This document shows, piece after piece, positions 1-25,100 of a stretch of 64,000 nt of DNA (its first letter is position 1; each line of letters opens with the position of its first letter). Source of the DNA: Centroberyx gerrardi (lineage: Eukaryota > Chordata > Actinopteri > Beryciformes > Berycidae). The position numbers and the translations under genes were made by a program. The notes beneath the pieces are model-generated. The model worked only from the letters and a program-made list of their open reading frames with translations, was not told the origin of the DNA and did no database searches. The stretch is from contig NC_136000.1 of NCBI RefSeq assembly GCF_048128805.1, positions 13,040,854-13,104,853 of the forward strand, in the 5' to 3' direction.

Positions 1-233
1 GGATATGAATAAAAATACAATAAAATAAAAAAACACTTAAGATTAAAGATTGCGTCTTTATGATGCTTATAAAGAGAAAATATTATTATATTATTATATT
101 ATTATAAAATAATTCTTGCAATGTTTACTTTCTATTTACAGATGTTTACAGATTTACACATTTACACTTCTGTGCCATGCATGAAAGTTGTGTTTTTCAC
201 TCGCATTAATCTAGCATATTTGTATCTTTATAG

Positions 234-3200
234 GACCTCATGGAGCAGCAAGGGAAGCAGGACAAAACCATACGCAAGTTGAAAAAACAGCTCAAACTTT
301 ATGTGAAAAGGGTCGAAGAATTTGAAGGTAATCACATGGTATGGAGAACTGTTCATGTGTTCCCAAGGTGGCATTAGCAGAGTATTTACCCTGTTGTTCT
401 TTACCTTGTGGCCTTTGCTGTGCTTAGCGAGTGCTCAGCAGCAGAGTCAGGCTTCCTGGATGATCTCTCCTGTCAGTCCGGTGAACATCACCCGCAAGGA
501 GAAGGAGTTCCAAGGCATGCTGGAGTACAGGCAGGGTGACGAGAGCCGCCTAGTGAAGAACATGGTCATAGGTATGCCAAATCTTTTTTGCTTGAGTAAA
601 TGAATTTGTCAACTATTGTAAAATTGTATGTTTAAAGACCCCGTGAAATGGCATCTTTACTTCCTGGATTTGATGCAATTTCTGTTGAAACAGTATGTTG
701 GGGCGGGACATAACGCAGTGAGGGATCATTCAAAAGTCTAAACCAATGGAATATGAGTCAGGGAGAAAAAGGCAATTTTATTTGATGGGAGGGGTGCAGA
801 GGGGCACGATTGTTAAAAAATCTGATGGGTTTTATTGGTTAGAAATTTATATTTGCACCTACTAGTGCAGCAGGAGATCAGCATTAAAGATACTCTGTTT
901 TCCAGGAAGTAAAAGTAATGGGAGTTCATTTCATGGGGACTTTAAAGTTTTTCCACTGAGGGGGGTGTCCTGGTGTCTCAGTGGTCTAAGGCGCGTACCA
1001 TCTAACTGCCTTTGTCACATGTCATCCCCCGACTCTCTCTCCCTTAATCTTTCTTGTCTCTCTCTACTGTAAACTATCATAATAAACGCAAAAACAGTTT
1101 GAGAAAATGTAATTTGATTATGTTGTTCTGATGGATGGCCTGATATGCTGTGATCCTCTCAGATCTGAAGCCCCGCGGCGTGGCGGTCAGCTTCATTCCC
1201 GGGCTGCCGGCCTACATCATCTTCATGTGCCTCCGCTATGCTGACTATGTTGACGATGAGCAGAGAGTCAGCACACTGCTCAACTCCACCATCAGCAGCA
1301 TCAAAGGGGTCATCAAGGTGCAGTATATATGACTTTACTTTGTGCGAACGAGGTGACTGGTGTGTTTAAAAAAAACTAATCTTTGCGCTGTTTCTATAGA
1401 GAAGAGGAGACAACTTTGAAACGGTGTCTTTCTGGCTGGCCAACACATGCCGGTTGCTGCACTGTCTGAAGCAGTACGGTGGGGAGGAGGTAAGCTCCAG
1501 GAGATTCTGTTGCCAGCGTTGAGCTTACTGCTGCACATTCCCCCTCAATTAACTACGGATGTCTGCTTAACCTCTGTACAGATCTTCGTAAGGCACAACA
1601 CTCCTAAGCAGAATGAGCACTGCCTCTCCAACTTTGAACTGTCGGAGTACCAGCAGGTGTTTGGTGACCTGGCCATCCAGATCTACCGCCAGCTCATCAA
1701 ATGCATGGAGGAGATCCTACAGCCTCTGATTGGTGAGGCGACATAATCACTATTACCCTCGAATAATCTCACCACACATGATCTCTAACTCTGTGTTCCT
1801 CAGAAGTCTGACCATAACAGAATAACTTGAAAATCTTCCTCTCCTTTTTCCCCAATTTGTTTCATATGTGTAGTGGCCAGCATGCTGGAGCGTGAGGCGC
1901 TGCAGGGCGTTCTGGGGTCCAAACCAACAGGCATGAGGAAGAGAAGCTCCAGCTTCCCAGACGAGGAGGTCGTTACCGTGGAAACCCTCCTCCACCAACT
2001 CGGCCTCTTCCACACCATCATGAGCCAGCATGGCATGGACCCAGACCTCATCAAGCAGGTGGTCAGGCAGCAGTTTTATGTCATCTGCGCCGTTACTTTG
2101 AACCACCTGCTGCTGCGGAAGGACATGTGCTCCTGGAGTAAAGGCCTGCAGATCAGGTACAGGAGGCAGCGCTCACTGGCCTGTGTTTATGTTTTTTTCC
2201 CTACGTGATGAAATCGGAGGAGGTGCGAACTGTGGATCGGGCTGTGTCCGTCCGTCTGTACATCTGTCCGTCAAACGTCAAATATATAATGTCAATGATT
2301 GGCCTAATGAGGGCGTAATTAAACTTCAAAATTTTATTTAAAACTTCTACAGCAAGTCTGATTGATATGAAACACAAATCCAGCTGTCCTTACAATTACA
2401 CTGATTGGACTAATGGGGGCGCTACAAAAAAAATCTCAAATGTGATGTCTTAGACACCACTGATCTGGTTTTGACAAAACTTAAGGGGGTGATGCTTTTT
2501 GTCACTGTGCTCTCATGTTTAAAAAAATATACCGATTGGCCGATCAGAGACACAGACATATTGACAGCTTCCAAGGTTTCACAGTACATATTAACACACA
2601 TTGTAAAAGGACAACCCGACCTCTGACAGTGCAAGATATACTGTATATTTTACATAATTTTGATTGTTTTCTCAGTGGTTTGATCAGTGAAGTAGCAATA
2701 TTTTCATACAACATCAACGTTATTGTGGTTATACAAAATATGGATGGGATAGGAGGCTGGGCCTTGCTGGACAGCACATTGTCTGAGTTTGAGTGTGTTG
2801 CTGCAGGTACAATGTGTGGCAGCTGGAGGAGTGGCTGGCGGAGAGAGAGCTGTCAGACTGCGGTGCCAAAGAGACTCTGGAGCCTCTCGTACAGGCGGCT
2901 CAGCTTCTGCAGGTCAAGAAGAAGACTGAGGCGGACGCCCAAGCTATCTGCACCATGTGCAGCGCTCTGACCACTGCACAGGTACGCTGTCAGTAAAGGT
3001 TCCGAATAATCAATTAACAGAGATGATATTCTACCACTGTTGTGATTATTGTTTATATTTTCTCTCACCAGATTGTTAAAGTGTTGACCTTGTACACCCC
3101 AGTGATTGAATTTGAAGAGCGAGTGTCAACCACTTTCATCAGAACCATTCAAGTGAGTAGCCGGAGACTTTTGTAACCAGTGTTTGTGTGTGTGACTGTG

Positions 3201-4476
3201 TTTGTTTACATGAAACAGCAATAATCTGACTATTGGCCTTATTCTAAATGAGACAATATTCTGATTAAGCTGTTTACATGGGTTGCTTATAGAACTATTC
3301 CATTCATATTCCCATTTACATGCTACAGAGCATAGTCTGATTAATAGGACAACGGAGAAGTCACTGGAAACATGGACAGTTTAAGCCTTTATTGAAGGTA
3401 CAAATAGACAAACGTTTCGATGCCCACAGCACACCCCCATAAATGTTGGGACTTCTGTTTTTTCTGGTGTCAGTCATCTTTTTCCTCTGTAAACAAGTTT
3501 GCAACTGCTGTAAGATAGAGCATGCGTTGTCAAACTGCTTGTGTTGCAAAAAGAAGCAAATACTCCAATAGTCATTGTTCGTTTAAAGTGTATACATGTC
3601 TTAAATGCCCTTCAATAATGCGACTAAAATGAGAATACTCCACATCTTAAAGGAATAGTTCACACAAAAATGAAAATTCTGTCATCATCTACTCACCCTC
3701 ATGCCAAATGAAACACAGGTGAAATTTGTTAGTCCATATAACACACAGGGAGGTTGCCAGCACAACTTCGTAGCAGCCTTCTCCAAAACAACTGAAGTCA
3801 ATGGGGACCTGTTCTTTGAGTTCCAAAACAAAAACAGCCAAACAATCACACTGTGAATAGAAAGACCTATACACCATTATTTGTTGCAAATCAATCAGCT
3901 GTAGATTAAGATTTGCACTAAATTATGGTGTAAATATACTGTAGGTCTTTTTGGAACTCTGAAGAACTGGTCCCCACTGACTTCAGTTGTTTTAGAGAAG
4001 GCTGCTATGGAGTTGTGCTGACAACCTCCCTGTGTGTTATATGGACAATCTTTACCTGTGTTTCAACTGGCATGAGGGTGAGTAGATGATGACAGAATTT
4101 TCATTTTTGGGTGAACTATTCCTTTAATGCGATTATGCTTACTCCGACTGTGACCTTATTCGGGTTAAGGTAATCAGAAAGACTACTGTCATCGGGTTAC
4201 TATTGGATTATTGCTGTCCATGTAAACGTAGTCCGTGTGAAATGCTCTTTAATACCGGCTCTTGTTTTTAATAATGCCATTAATCCGTTTTTTGACATTT
4301 CTGCTTCTTTGTGCCACTGTTAGGCCCTTTTGAAAGACAGGGTTGACTCACCCATGTTGATGATGGATGCCAAGAAGATCTTCTCCATCACGCTCCCCTT
4401 CACACCTTCCCCTGTGGCCCTGGAGAGCATCCAGATCCCTGCCAGCCTTAACCTGGGCTTCCTTACCCGAGTATAG
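234..4476 (+). CDS. myo5a: Myosin Va heavy chain, C-terminal part (partial gene)
   Basis: Actin-based motor that carries melanosomes, vesicles and ER; only the end of the coiled coil and the globular cargo-binding (DIL) tail are present, the 5' part being left of the window. Exons: 234-327, 428-571, 1163-1317, 1400-1489, 1582-1732, 1874-2156, 2807-2981, 3072-3152, 4324-4476 (stop TAG). Phases close exactly. The first exon encodes the coil end ([18 protein letters not shown]), exon 2 holds [17 protein letters not shown], and later exons carry [35 protein letters not shown] and the C-terminus LNLGFLTRV. These match vertebrate MYO5A better than MYO5B (which ends LEFLNEV) or MYO5C. Introns 2 and 8 are swollen by MITEs and a SINE. 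Which teleost duplicate (aa or ab) this is cannot be told here. Confidence 0.88.
632..944. mobile_element. TTAA-flanked MITE, family A copy 1 (myo5a intron 2)
   Basis: Begins TTAAAGACCCCGTGAAA and ends with the near inverse TTTCATGGGGACTTTAA, so it has about 17-bp terminal inverted repeats and TTAA at both edges. The interior (ACATAACGC, GGATCATTCAAAAGT, TAAACCAATGG, TTTTCCAGGAAGTAAAA) recurs at 38367-38906 in the aromatase first intron. No coding capacity. The TTAA target suggests a piggyBac-like transposase in trans; that assignment is inferred. Confidence 0.7.
961..1110 (+). repeat. tRNA-derived SINE fragment
   Basis: A tRNA-like head (GTCTCAGTGGTCTAAGGCGC, resembling an A box) is followed by a CT-rich body and a tail with AATAAA and A-rich sequence, a layout I recognise from common percomorph SINEs. 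It directly abuts the MITE at 632-944, in intron 2 of myo5a. Confidence 0.5.
3204..4227. mobile_element. Outer DNA element with GTTTACATG ends, interrupted by a foldback MITE
   Basis: Left end GTTTACATGAAACAGCAATA (3204 on) and right end TATTGCTGTCCATGTAAAC (to 4227) are inverse matches with a few differences. The 481-bp foldback element at 3647-4127 lies inside, so the original element was about 540 bp. It fills most of myo5a intron 8. No transposase is visible. Confidence 0.55.
3647..4127. mobile_element. Foldback MITE, family B copy 1 (long inverted repeats, TTAA ends)
   Basis: Starts TTAAAGGAATAGTTCAC and ends GTGAACTATTCCTTTAA, with inverted arms continuing inward (GAAAATTCTGTCATCATC against GATGATGACAGAATTTTC, and ACTGAAGTCAATGGGGAC against GTCCCCACTGACTTCAGT). 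Almost the whole unit can fold into one hairpin. A second copy in reverse orientation lies at 52706-53014. This is a widespread teleost repeat type with no coding capacity. Confidence 0.8.
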
Positions 4477-6406
4477 ACCAGTGGCCTCCGACACTCACAC
4501 CTCACTCTCTGAAACCTCACCTCCAAACTCTACGTCCCTGACCAAAAAACTGTTCACAAAGGCTTTAACCAAAGTTTGTACCTTTTTTGTTAAGGTTTCA
4601 TGATATGATGTTCATACGCATCCTTATACCCCATTCACAAATATCTATGTATAAATGAATAAACAGTTTGAATATTACATGGAAACAGATTTTACAAAGA
4701 CTGCAAAAATCAAAACAGGATAAGGTGTTTGTGCCTATCATTGCTATTCTGCCTGGCAAAGCCAAAGACTGTTCTAGTAACTGCAACAACAGTGAATCTG
4801 CAAAAAATGACGTCAAAGGTTATCTATTTCCACACCAAATGTATTGTTGGTACAGAAGTAGATAGTATTTTGTTACGTGGTATTTATGGGTATGAGTTTT
4901 GCTGTTATGAAATACAAACCCAAGTCATTAAATTTGACCTTTAAAACACAAAAAATAGTTGATGCTATTTGCCTTTAAAGGCCAGTATTATCCAGTATCC
5001 AGCTCTTCAAGTCTGTGATTATTGGGGTGCAAGATTATTCTGGTCATATACATTTCCATACACTAATTCAGAAAACCTGACAACATCTGAATATTAATGT
5101 GCATGCCAACACTTAAATGTGGGATGACATTCAGCGGCACTCTCTTTTTGTATTTATTACTAGTAATAACTAGTAATATCAGGTGATGGTGCAGTATTTA
5201 TGCCAGAGCAAGGTGAAGGAGTAGAAAATAAAAAAATATATATATTTGACCAGTCTTAAACATCTTGTTGGTCATATACAAGGCTGGCTTTTCCATGCTT
5301 AAGAGCTCTTAAAATAAAACAAAACATAAAAAATGTTGCACAAAGGTTTACACTACCTAACGGGGTGTTGTTGTTCTTGTAGCTGATTCATACTATATCA
5401 AAGAAATGTACATTTCCTGGTCTACTGTCATTCTGTCTTCCAATAATTGCTATTTATTGATATCTGGACCCCTGTCATACTATGCACAGCATGCTGGATA
5501 TACTCAAAGCATATCATATCATCATCATATTCATGTTTGTCATTGCTGTAAGTGTTTGCACATGCTTAATGTGTGAAAATAATTGCCTGAAATTTTGAAA
5601 ATGATTAACCTTTAATGGCTTCAAGCTTTTTTTTGTTATGTCATTTTTTTCTCATCGTATTTCCCCAATATGTCCAGTATTTTCTCCAATGCACTTTTAT
5701 ATTGTGGGTCAAGTTGATTGAATACAAGATGGTGAAATATTCCTGAGTGTTTTTGTCATTATCGCCTGTAAACACTTTACCTAAATGTTGTAAACTTTGT
5801 GTAAACTTGACTGCCCAGCGGCGCTTGACATGACTTCACCCACTGCGCGCTGGTTCAGTTTGTATCCTGTTTCTTTTGTTGGCTGAATCCTTGATCAAAC
5901 GAGCACACCCACTGTGTCAAGCCGGTTGTCACAAGACGGGAGGGCGGAGCAAGAAAGTCAAAGTCCGAGGCAGGTGAGTGATGCGCGCGAGTTTGTCTTT
6001 CTGCGACAATTTAGCTAGAAAAAGACAAGATAAAGCCGGAAGTTGGATGATTTCGCCTTCAAAATAAAAGCCTGAACGTTGTCACTTTTGGTAAAGGTCT
6101 TCCGACTAGTGATTACACAAACAAAAATCGTATGATGATACTAAATGGAATCACTAGATTTTCCATGTAATAAAACCACAGTCGAAATGTAATACATTTA
6201 ACACTAGATATAAATGTCGTGCATGTCATTTAGTACGGCTTTTATTTTGAATATCAGGACCTTGGGGACCTTTCTATTCTGGCTAGCTTGACATTGGTGT
6301 TTCTGACAGCTGAGAGCAGGGAGGAGAAAAGGAAATTCGTTGGTAACCTGGAAAGTTCAGTAAACAGACACATTGACACGAAAAAGTACAACAATTATGC
6401 GTGAAC
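4477..6406. other. myo5a 3' UTR and myo5a-myo5c intergenic region
   Basis: The myo5a 3' UTR starts here; an AATAAA near 4656 is a plausible poly(A) signal. The remainder to about 5800 is AT-rich with no convincing gene. Around 5815-5973 the base composition becomes GC-richer and ends in CCGAGGCAG followed by GTGAGT, a good splice donor, so an untranslated first exon of myo5c may lie there, joined to a second leader segment after an acceptor near 6309. This leader is inferred. Confidence 0.45.
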
Positions 6407-16818
<10,412 letters not shown>

Positions 16819-17348
16819 TGATCTAATGACAACCTTTGACTCCTCATGCTTGATTCATAGTACATTTGCATATGGCTATAGATTTTTTAAAATGTAAATA
16901 TGTAAACATTTTTAATAAACAATATAACAGACATGTATGTAAGATGTAAGAATAGTTTGCTCCACAGTGGACTTTATAAAATGAAACAGTATTTCAATTC
17001 ACTCACTGAAATCACCCATAACAGCACAAGAACGAGCTAAAATGTATACTTTAGTATATTTCTTAAGACATCTATTTAATGTTCAAACATTTGTGTACAA
17101 TGATTTATTTCTTTTAAATAAATTATTTTACGTGCCAAAATGCCCCATTTGTATTATTTATCTAGCCTACTCCATTTTTACATTACAGACAGACAAACAA
17201 TAGAGTATTTTCCTTGTTGCCAGTATGGAAATGCTTCATTTAGTGCTCAGTTGGTGTAAATGTGCTGCTGAGGACGCAGGCTGTGTGAAGCAGCATCACC
17301 GGGATCCGGATCCTCCCCTGGAAACTGGAGGAGCATCTTCTCTCCCTC

Positions 17349-17356
17349 TGACGTCA
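17349..17356. promoter_or_regulatory. Perfect cAMP response element upstream of gnb5
   Basis: TGACGTCA, the full CREB/ATF palindrome, lies 98 bases before the gnb5 start codon in a GC-richer stretch (about 17260-17450) that looks like the promoter and 5' UTR. Functional use is inferred from position. Confidence 0.5.
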
Positions 17357-17453
17357 TGACAGCAGCATCAGCTGTGAGCTCTGCTTTAAGCCTTTTCGCT
17401 GCCGATCGCTGCTTGGAGAAAGGAAATATATGAGATTCCCTCTAATCCCTGAA

Positions 17454-20876
<3,423 letters not shown>

Positions 20877-21690
20877 GGATGAAGATCCAGAAGATTCAAG
20901 GGTAGACAGACCAAGTCAAAGAGACACAGATGTTTCAGTTTGCTTGAGTACAATCATAGAGGTAGAGGATCAGATTCAGTTGTACATATCGCATAACAAC
21001 GGCATTGTATATACTCCAGTCTCATGGTCAGGGTAGACTTACATGTTTCAGGCAGTAATTAAACCAAATGGCACACTTGTATTACGACATGATTGAAAGA
21101 AAATTGCACACAAGTATTTATGATGACAGTTTGAAATGTAAAAATGCATATTGCAGACAATAACACTGGTAGTGAATAGCATCAATCTAGGATAGAGGTG
21201 AAACAATAAAGTGATGTATGTGCCCTACAGAATTTTACACCCCCCTTCCCCCCCTAAGGAAAATAGGCCTATTCCATTCTTGAAAGCAACTCACCTGGCA
21301 ATATTATTCTGTGGTGTAGGAGACAAATTTACAGATAAATATAAAATATATGATGTTGCATTTCCGTCCTATAATTTTAATTTTTTGTTTTATCTCTCAT
21401 CTCTATTTGTTCCCAGCTGTGGAAACCACTTATTGCTTGATGTGCACATTCTGTCACTTCAGATACCCTGACTCTATGGTACCCCACTAGATGAATAACT
21501 AAATACTAAATAATATGTGGAAACATGTTTTGAATTCTTAGAATGTACTCCTTTTCATGCAATTGTCTGATGGCTGTAATTTCATATTTATTGTAATTAT
21601 TTTATTGTAGTTTAGTGTACATACCAGTTATATGAGGGACTGTTTATCAAAATATCACAAACATAATAAACTGAGTTTTGAATATCACTA
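20877..21690 (+). other. gnb5 3' UTR
   Basis: No coding frame continues after TAA at 20876. AATAAA at 21665-21670 is the best poly(A) signal. A CCCCCTTCCCCCCCT pyrimidine tract lies near 21241. Beyond it, 21690-21900 is unremarkable. Confidence 0.6.
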
Positions 21691-21908
21691 TTGTGTTTAG
21701 TTATTGCTGTTGTTTTTCCTCTTCTTTACCTTTATTATTTCTTTTTTTTCCGCAAAATTTTACCAATTCTTTCAACCATGTTTTGGGGAAAAAAAGGCTT
21801 TAAAAATATTTGTTAGAGAGGGTACGGCTACAGCTGAATACAGCAGGTAAAACCAGTAGCTGCTGTTTGTTTTCATTGAAGGAAACAAATAAAGTTTTTG
21901 CAAATACA

Positions 21909-21924
21909 CGCGGAAGTGACATCA
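21909..21924 (+). promoter_or_regulatory. ETS/CRE-like composite site in the ap4e1 promoter
   Basis: CGCGGAAGTGACATCATC contains an ETS core (CGGAAGTG) overlapping a CRE-like TGACATCA, about 200 bases before the ap4e1 ATG. Such ETS-CRE composites are typical of TATA-less housekeeping promoters. Role inferred. Confidence 0.4.
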
Positions 21925-22118
21925 TCAAGGAGCCAGTCTGCTGAATCAAAACAATGGCCGACTGGCAAGCTAATATTCCGAGACTGGAGATATTTTTAAG
22001 CGCTTGACACTAAATATTCACTATTTTTTAAGAACGCGTCAGTGCTATGGGTAAATGATTTAACAGCTGTATTTTACCAGAAAGAAGCCAGCTGTCGAGT
22101 CTGCTTTACGGCGCCACA

Positions 22119-25100
22119 ATGAGCGATGTTGTCGAGAAAACCCTGACAGCTCTGCCGAGTCTGCTGTCTCTAGACTCACAGCCTGGGTCTGGAAAACTAT
22201 CCTCCACTTCTAAATTAGGAAACCTCATCAGAGGCATCACTGAATTGACGTCCAAACATGTGAGTCTATCCATTTGAGCGGTACGATAAGTAAACTGAAC
22301 CTCATTATGTTGTTGCTGATGGACTAGCTTGCTAAGCTGACTAAGCTAATGTGGTCAACATCAAGCAGAGCGAGTTAGTACCGACGTTAGAAGGCATTTA
22401 CTCACATATAACATTTGACCACAGTGGTTTTCATTGATCTTATTGCCTTTACTTGTATTTCTGCTGTTAAGGACGAAGAGAAACTTATTCAACGTGAACT
22501 GTCCTCTATCAAAGAACAGGTGTCTTCCCCCAACACCTCCATGGTAAGATTTTCCCCTTTAGTCTTGCTCTAGAGATTGTCAGGTCCAGTGATGCCAGAA
22601 AGTACTGATATCTGGACTGAGGTGTTTTCATCACATGCTGATTTATATCTGTACTTCCCTGTGTCATGATCTAATTCAGAGGCAGATGAAGGAGCTCATG
22701 GTGAGAGCTATCTACTGTGAAATGCTGGGTTATGAGGCATCTTTCAGCTATATTCATGCCATCAAACTGGCTCAACAAGGCACTGTTCTGGAGAAGAGAG
22801 TCGGTATGTCTTTTTCTAATCAATTTGTCACCATAACAACCGTAACCCCATCCATCCATAACAATGAAACGATCCCATTGTATCCTACACTGCCTTGGTT
22901 TAAAAAAAAATAAAAAATTGATTTGTTTGGTTTCATTAGTGATGTGTTTATGATTTCCAGGTTACCTAGCTGTGTCTTTGTTTCTGAATGAAAGTCATGA
23001 GCTGCTGCTTCTCCTTGTGAACACTGTATTGAAGGTTAGTGTTCATTTTTCATATATTTGCCATCTTCAGTTCAAGTAAGGACCTGAATTTCTCCAATTC
23101 CTCAATAAAGTGTTATCTTATCTTATCTGATTTTATCTTATCTTATCTTATCTTAAGGATAACTAATGTGTATATATTTTGTGTTTACAGGATCTTCAGA
23201 GCACAAATCTTATTGAAGTGTGCATGGCTCTGACTGTTGTCAGTCAAGTGTTCCCCAAAGATATGATACCTGCAATCCTTCCACTGGTTGAGGAGAAACT
23301 CAATCACCCAAAGTAAGGGTTAGAGCTGTAAAATATTGTATTTTATTTTATTGTCTTTTTTTCCCCCCACAAATGCTGTGCCTTTCCAGTTCAAATTAGT
23401 TGTCTATATGTGTTCATGCCTATTTATTCATACGGTAATCCTAACCCTAAACATGAAAAATGTCAATCTCAAATATCATAATTTAATGGTGTTTCTTGTA
23501 ACTTATTTATAGGGAAATCATCAGACGGAAAGCAGTCCTGGCGCTGTACAAATTCTACCTAATAGCACCTAATCAAGTTCAGCACATCCACAACAAGTTT
23601 CGGAAGGCTCTGTGCGACAAGGATCCTGGTGTTATGACCGCTTCACTACACATCTACTTACAGATGATCAAGGTTCTTCATTTTACTGTCTTCCACTATT
23701 ATTCTCCAAGTTCAGGCTTCGCTACAATGGTGACTAGTTCTCTGTGAAAACTTACTGTAGTGCATCAGCTCTGATGTCTTGATTTGAGCTTTGTTGCAGA
23801 GCAGAAGCCGGTGTTATCCAGTCATGTCACACATTTCCCTTACCTTACCTTACAGGAGAATCCAGATGGTTATAAGGACCTGACAGCAAGTTTTGTAACC
23901 ATATTGAAGCAGGTGGTGGGAGGGAAGCTGCCCATGGATTTTAACTACCACAGTGTTCCTGCTCCCTGGCTTCAAATCCAGCTGCTCAGAATACTGTCCT
24001 TACTAGGGAAAAACGACCAGAGGTAATTATTAGCTATTCTATCCATTGATGAGCTGATTGCCTGTGGTACCATGCAGTTACTACAGTAGCACTCTATATT
24101 TGCCTTATCCCAAGTAGATTTTCTGAGTCTATTCCTTGTTGACAGTACAAGTGAGATGATGTATGAAGTCCTTGATGAGTCTTTACGAAGAGCAGAGATG
24201 AACCATAACATCACTTATGGTATGTCACATCTGTTATACAGTTTCTGGTAAATTCAGTTCTGTTAAACATTTAAGCACTCATTTCTACCATTTTTTTTTA
24301 TAAATCTTCCTTTTTTCCAGCAATATTATATGAGTGTGTGAAATCCATATACACAATTCATCCCAAAGCTGATCTTTTGGAAAAAGCTGCAAAGTGTATC
24401 GGCAACTTTGTTCTTTCACCAAAAATTAATCTCAAATATCTAGGTAAGATCCAAATAAAACTTGATCCAATTGAAGCCACTTTTTCTCCAATCACTATTT
24501 CAGATATTTACTGAAGTAAAACTATTAATTTGGTGTTATTGTAGGCTTGAAGGCCCTCACCTACGTGGTCCAGCAGGATGCTAACCTTGCCCTGCAGCAT
24601 CAGATGACCATTATAGAGTGTCTTGATCACTCTGACCTCATCATCAAGCGTGAGGTGAGGCGGGTACAGCTGCAGTTTGGGTTTTGTTGTCATTACAACA
24701 CTGACTTGTAGATTCACTGCATCACGGGGCTTTCTGTATTCCCTTGTAGACGCTGGAGTTGCTCTTCCGGATCACCAACGGCCAGAATGTCGCAGTCATT
24801 GTCGAGAAGATGCTGGAGTTTCTCCGCCTCAGTACAGATGACTACACTACTATTGACCTGGTGGGGAAGGTGGCAGAACTGGCAGAAAAATATCCTTTTA
24901 TGATTTTGGCCACAGCACCTGTGAATCATACTATAAAAAAGATGTAGCACTCAGTGTTTCCATTACAATCAATTATCTCTGGTGGCCCCCTGTAGCTGGA
25001 AAATGTCCCCTACGTCTAGAAGTGTAAATACAATGAAAATTCCTCATAAAGAGTCTTTCACAAACTGCAACACCTACTGGAACTGATCCTGGAATGAGCC

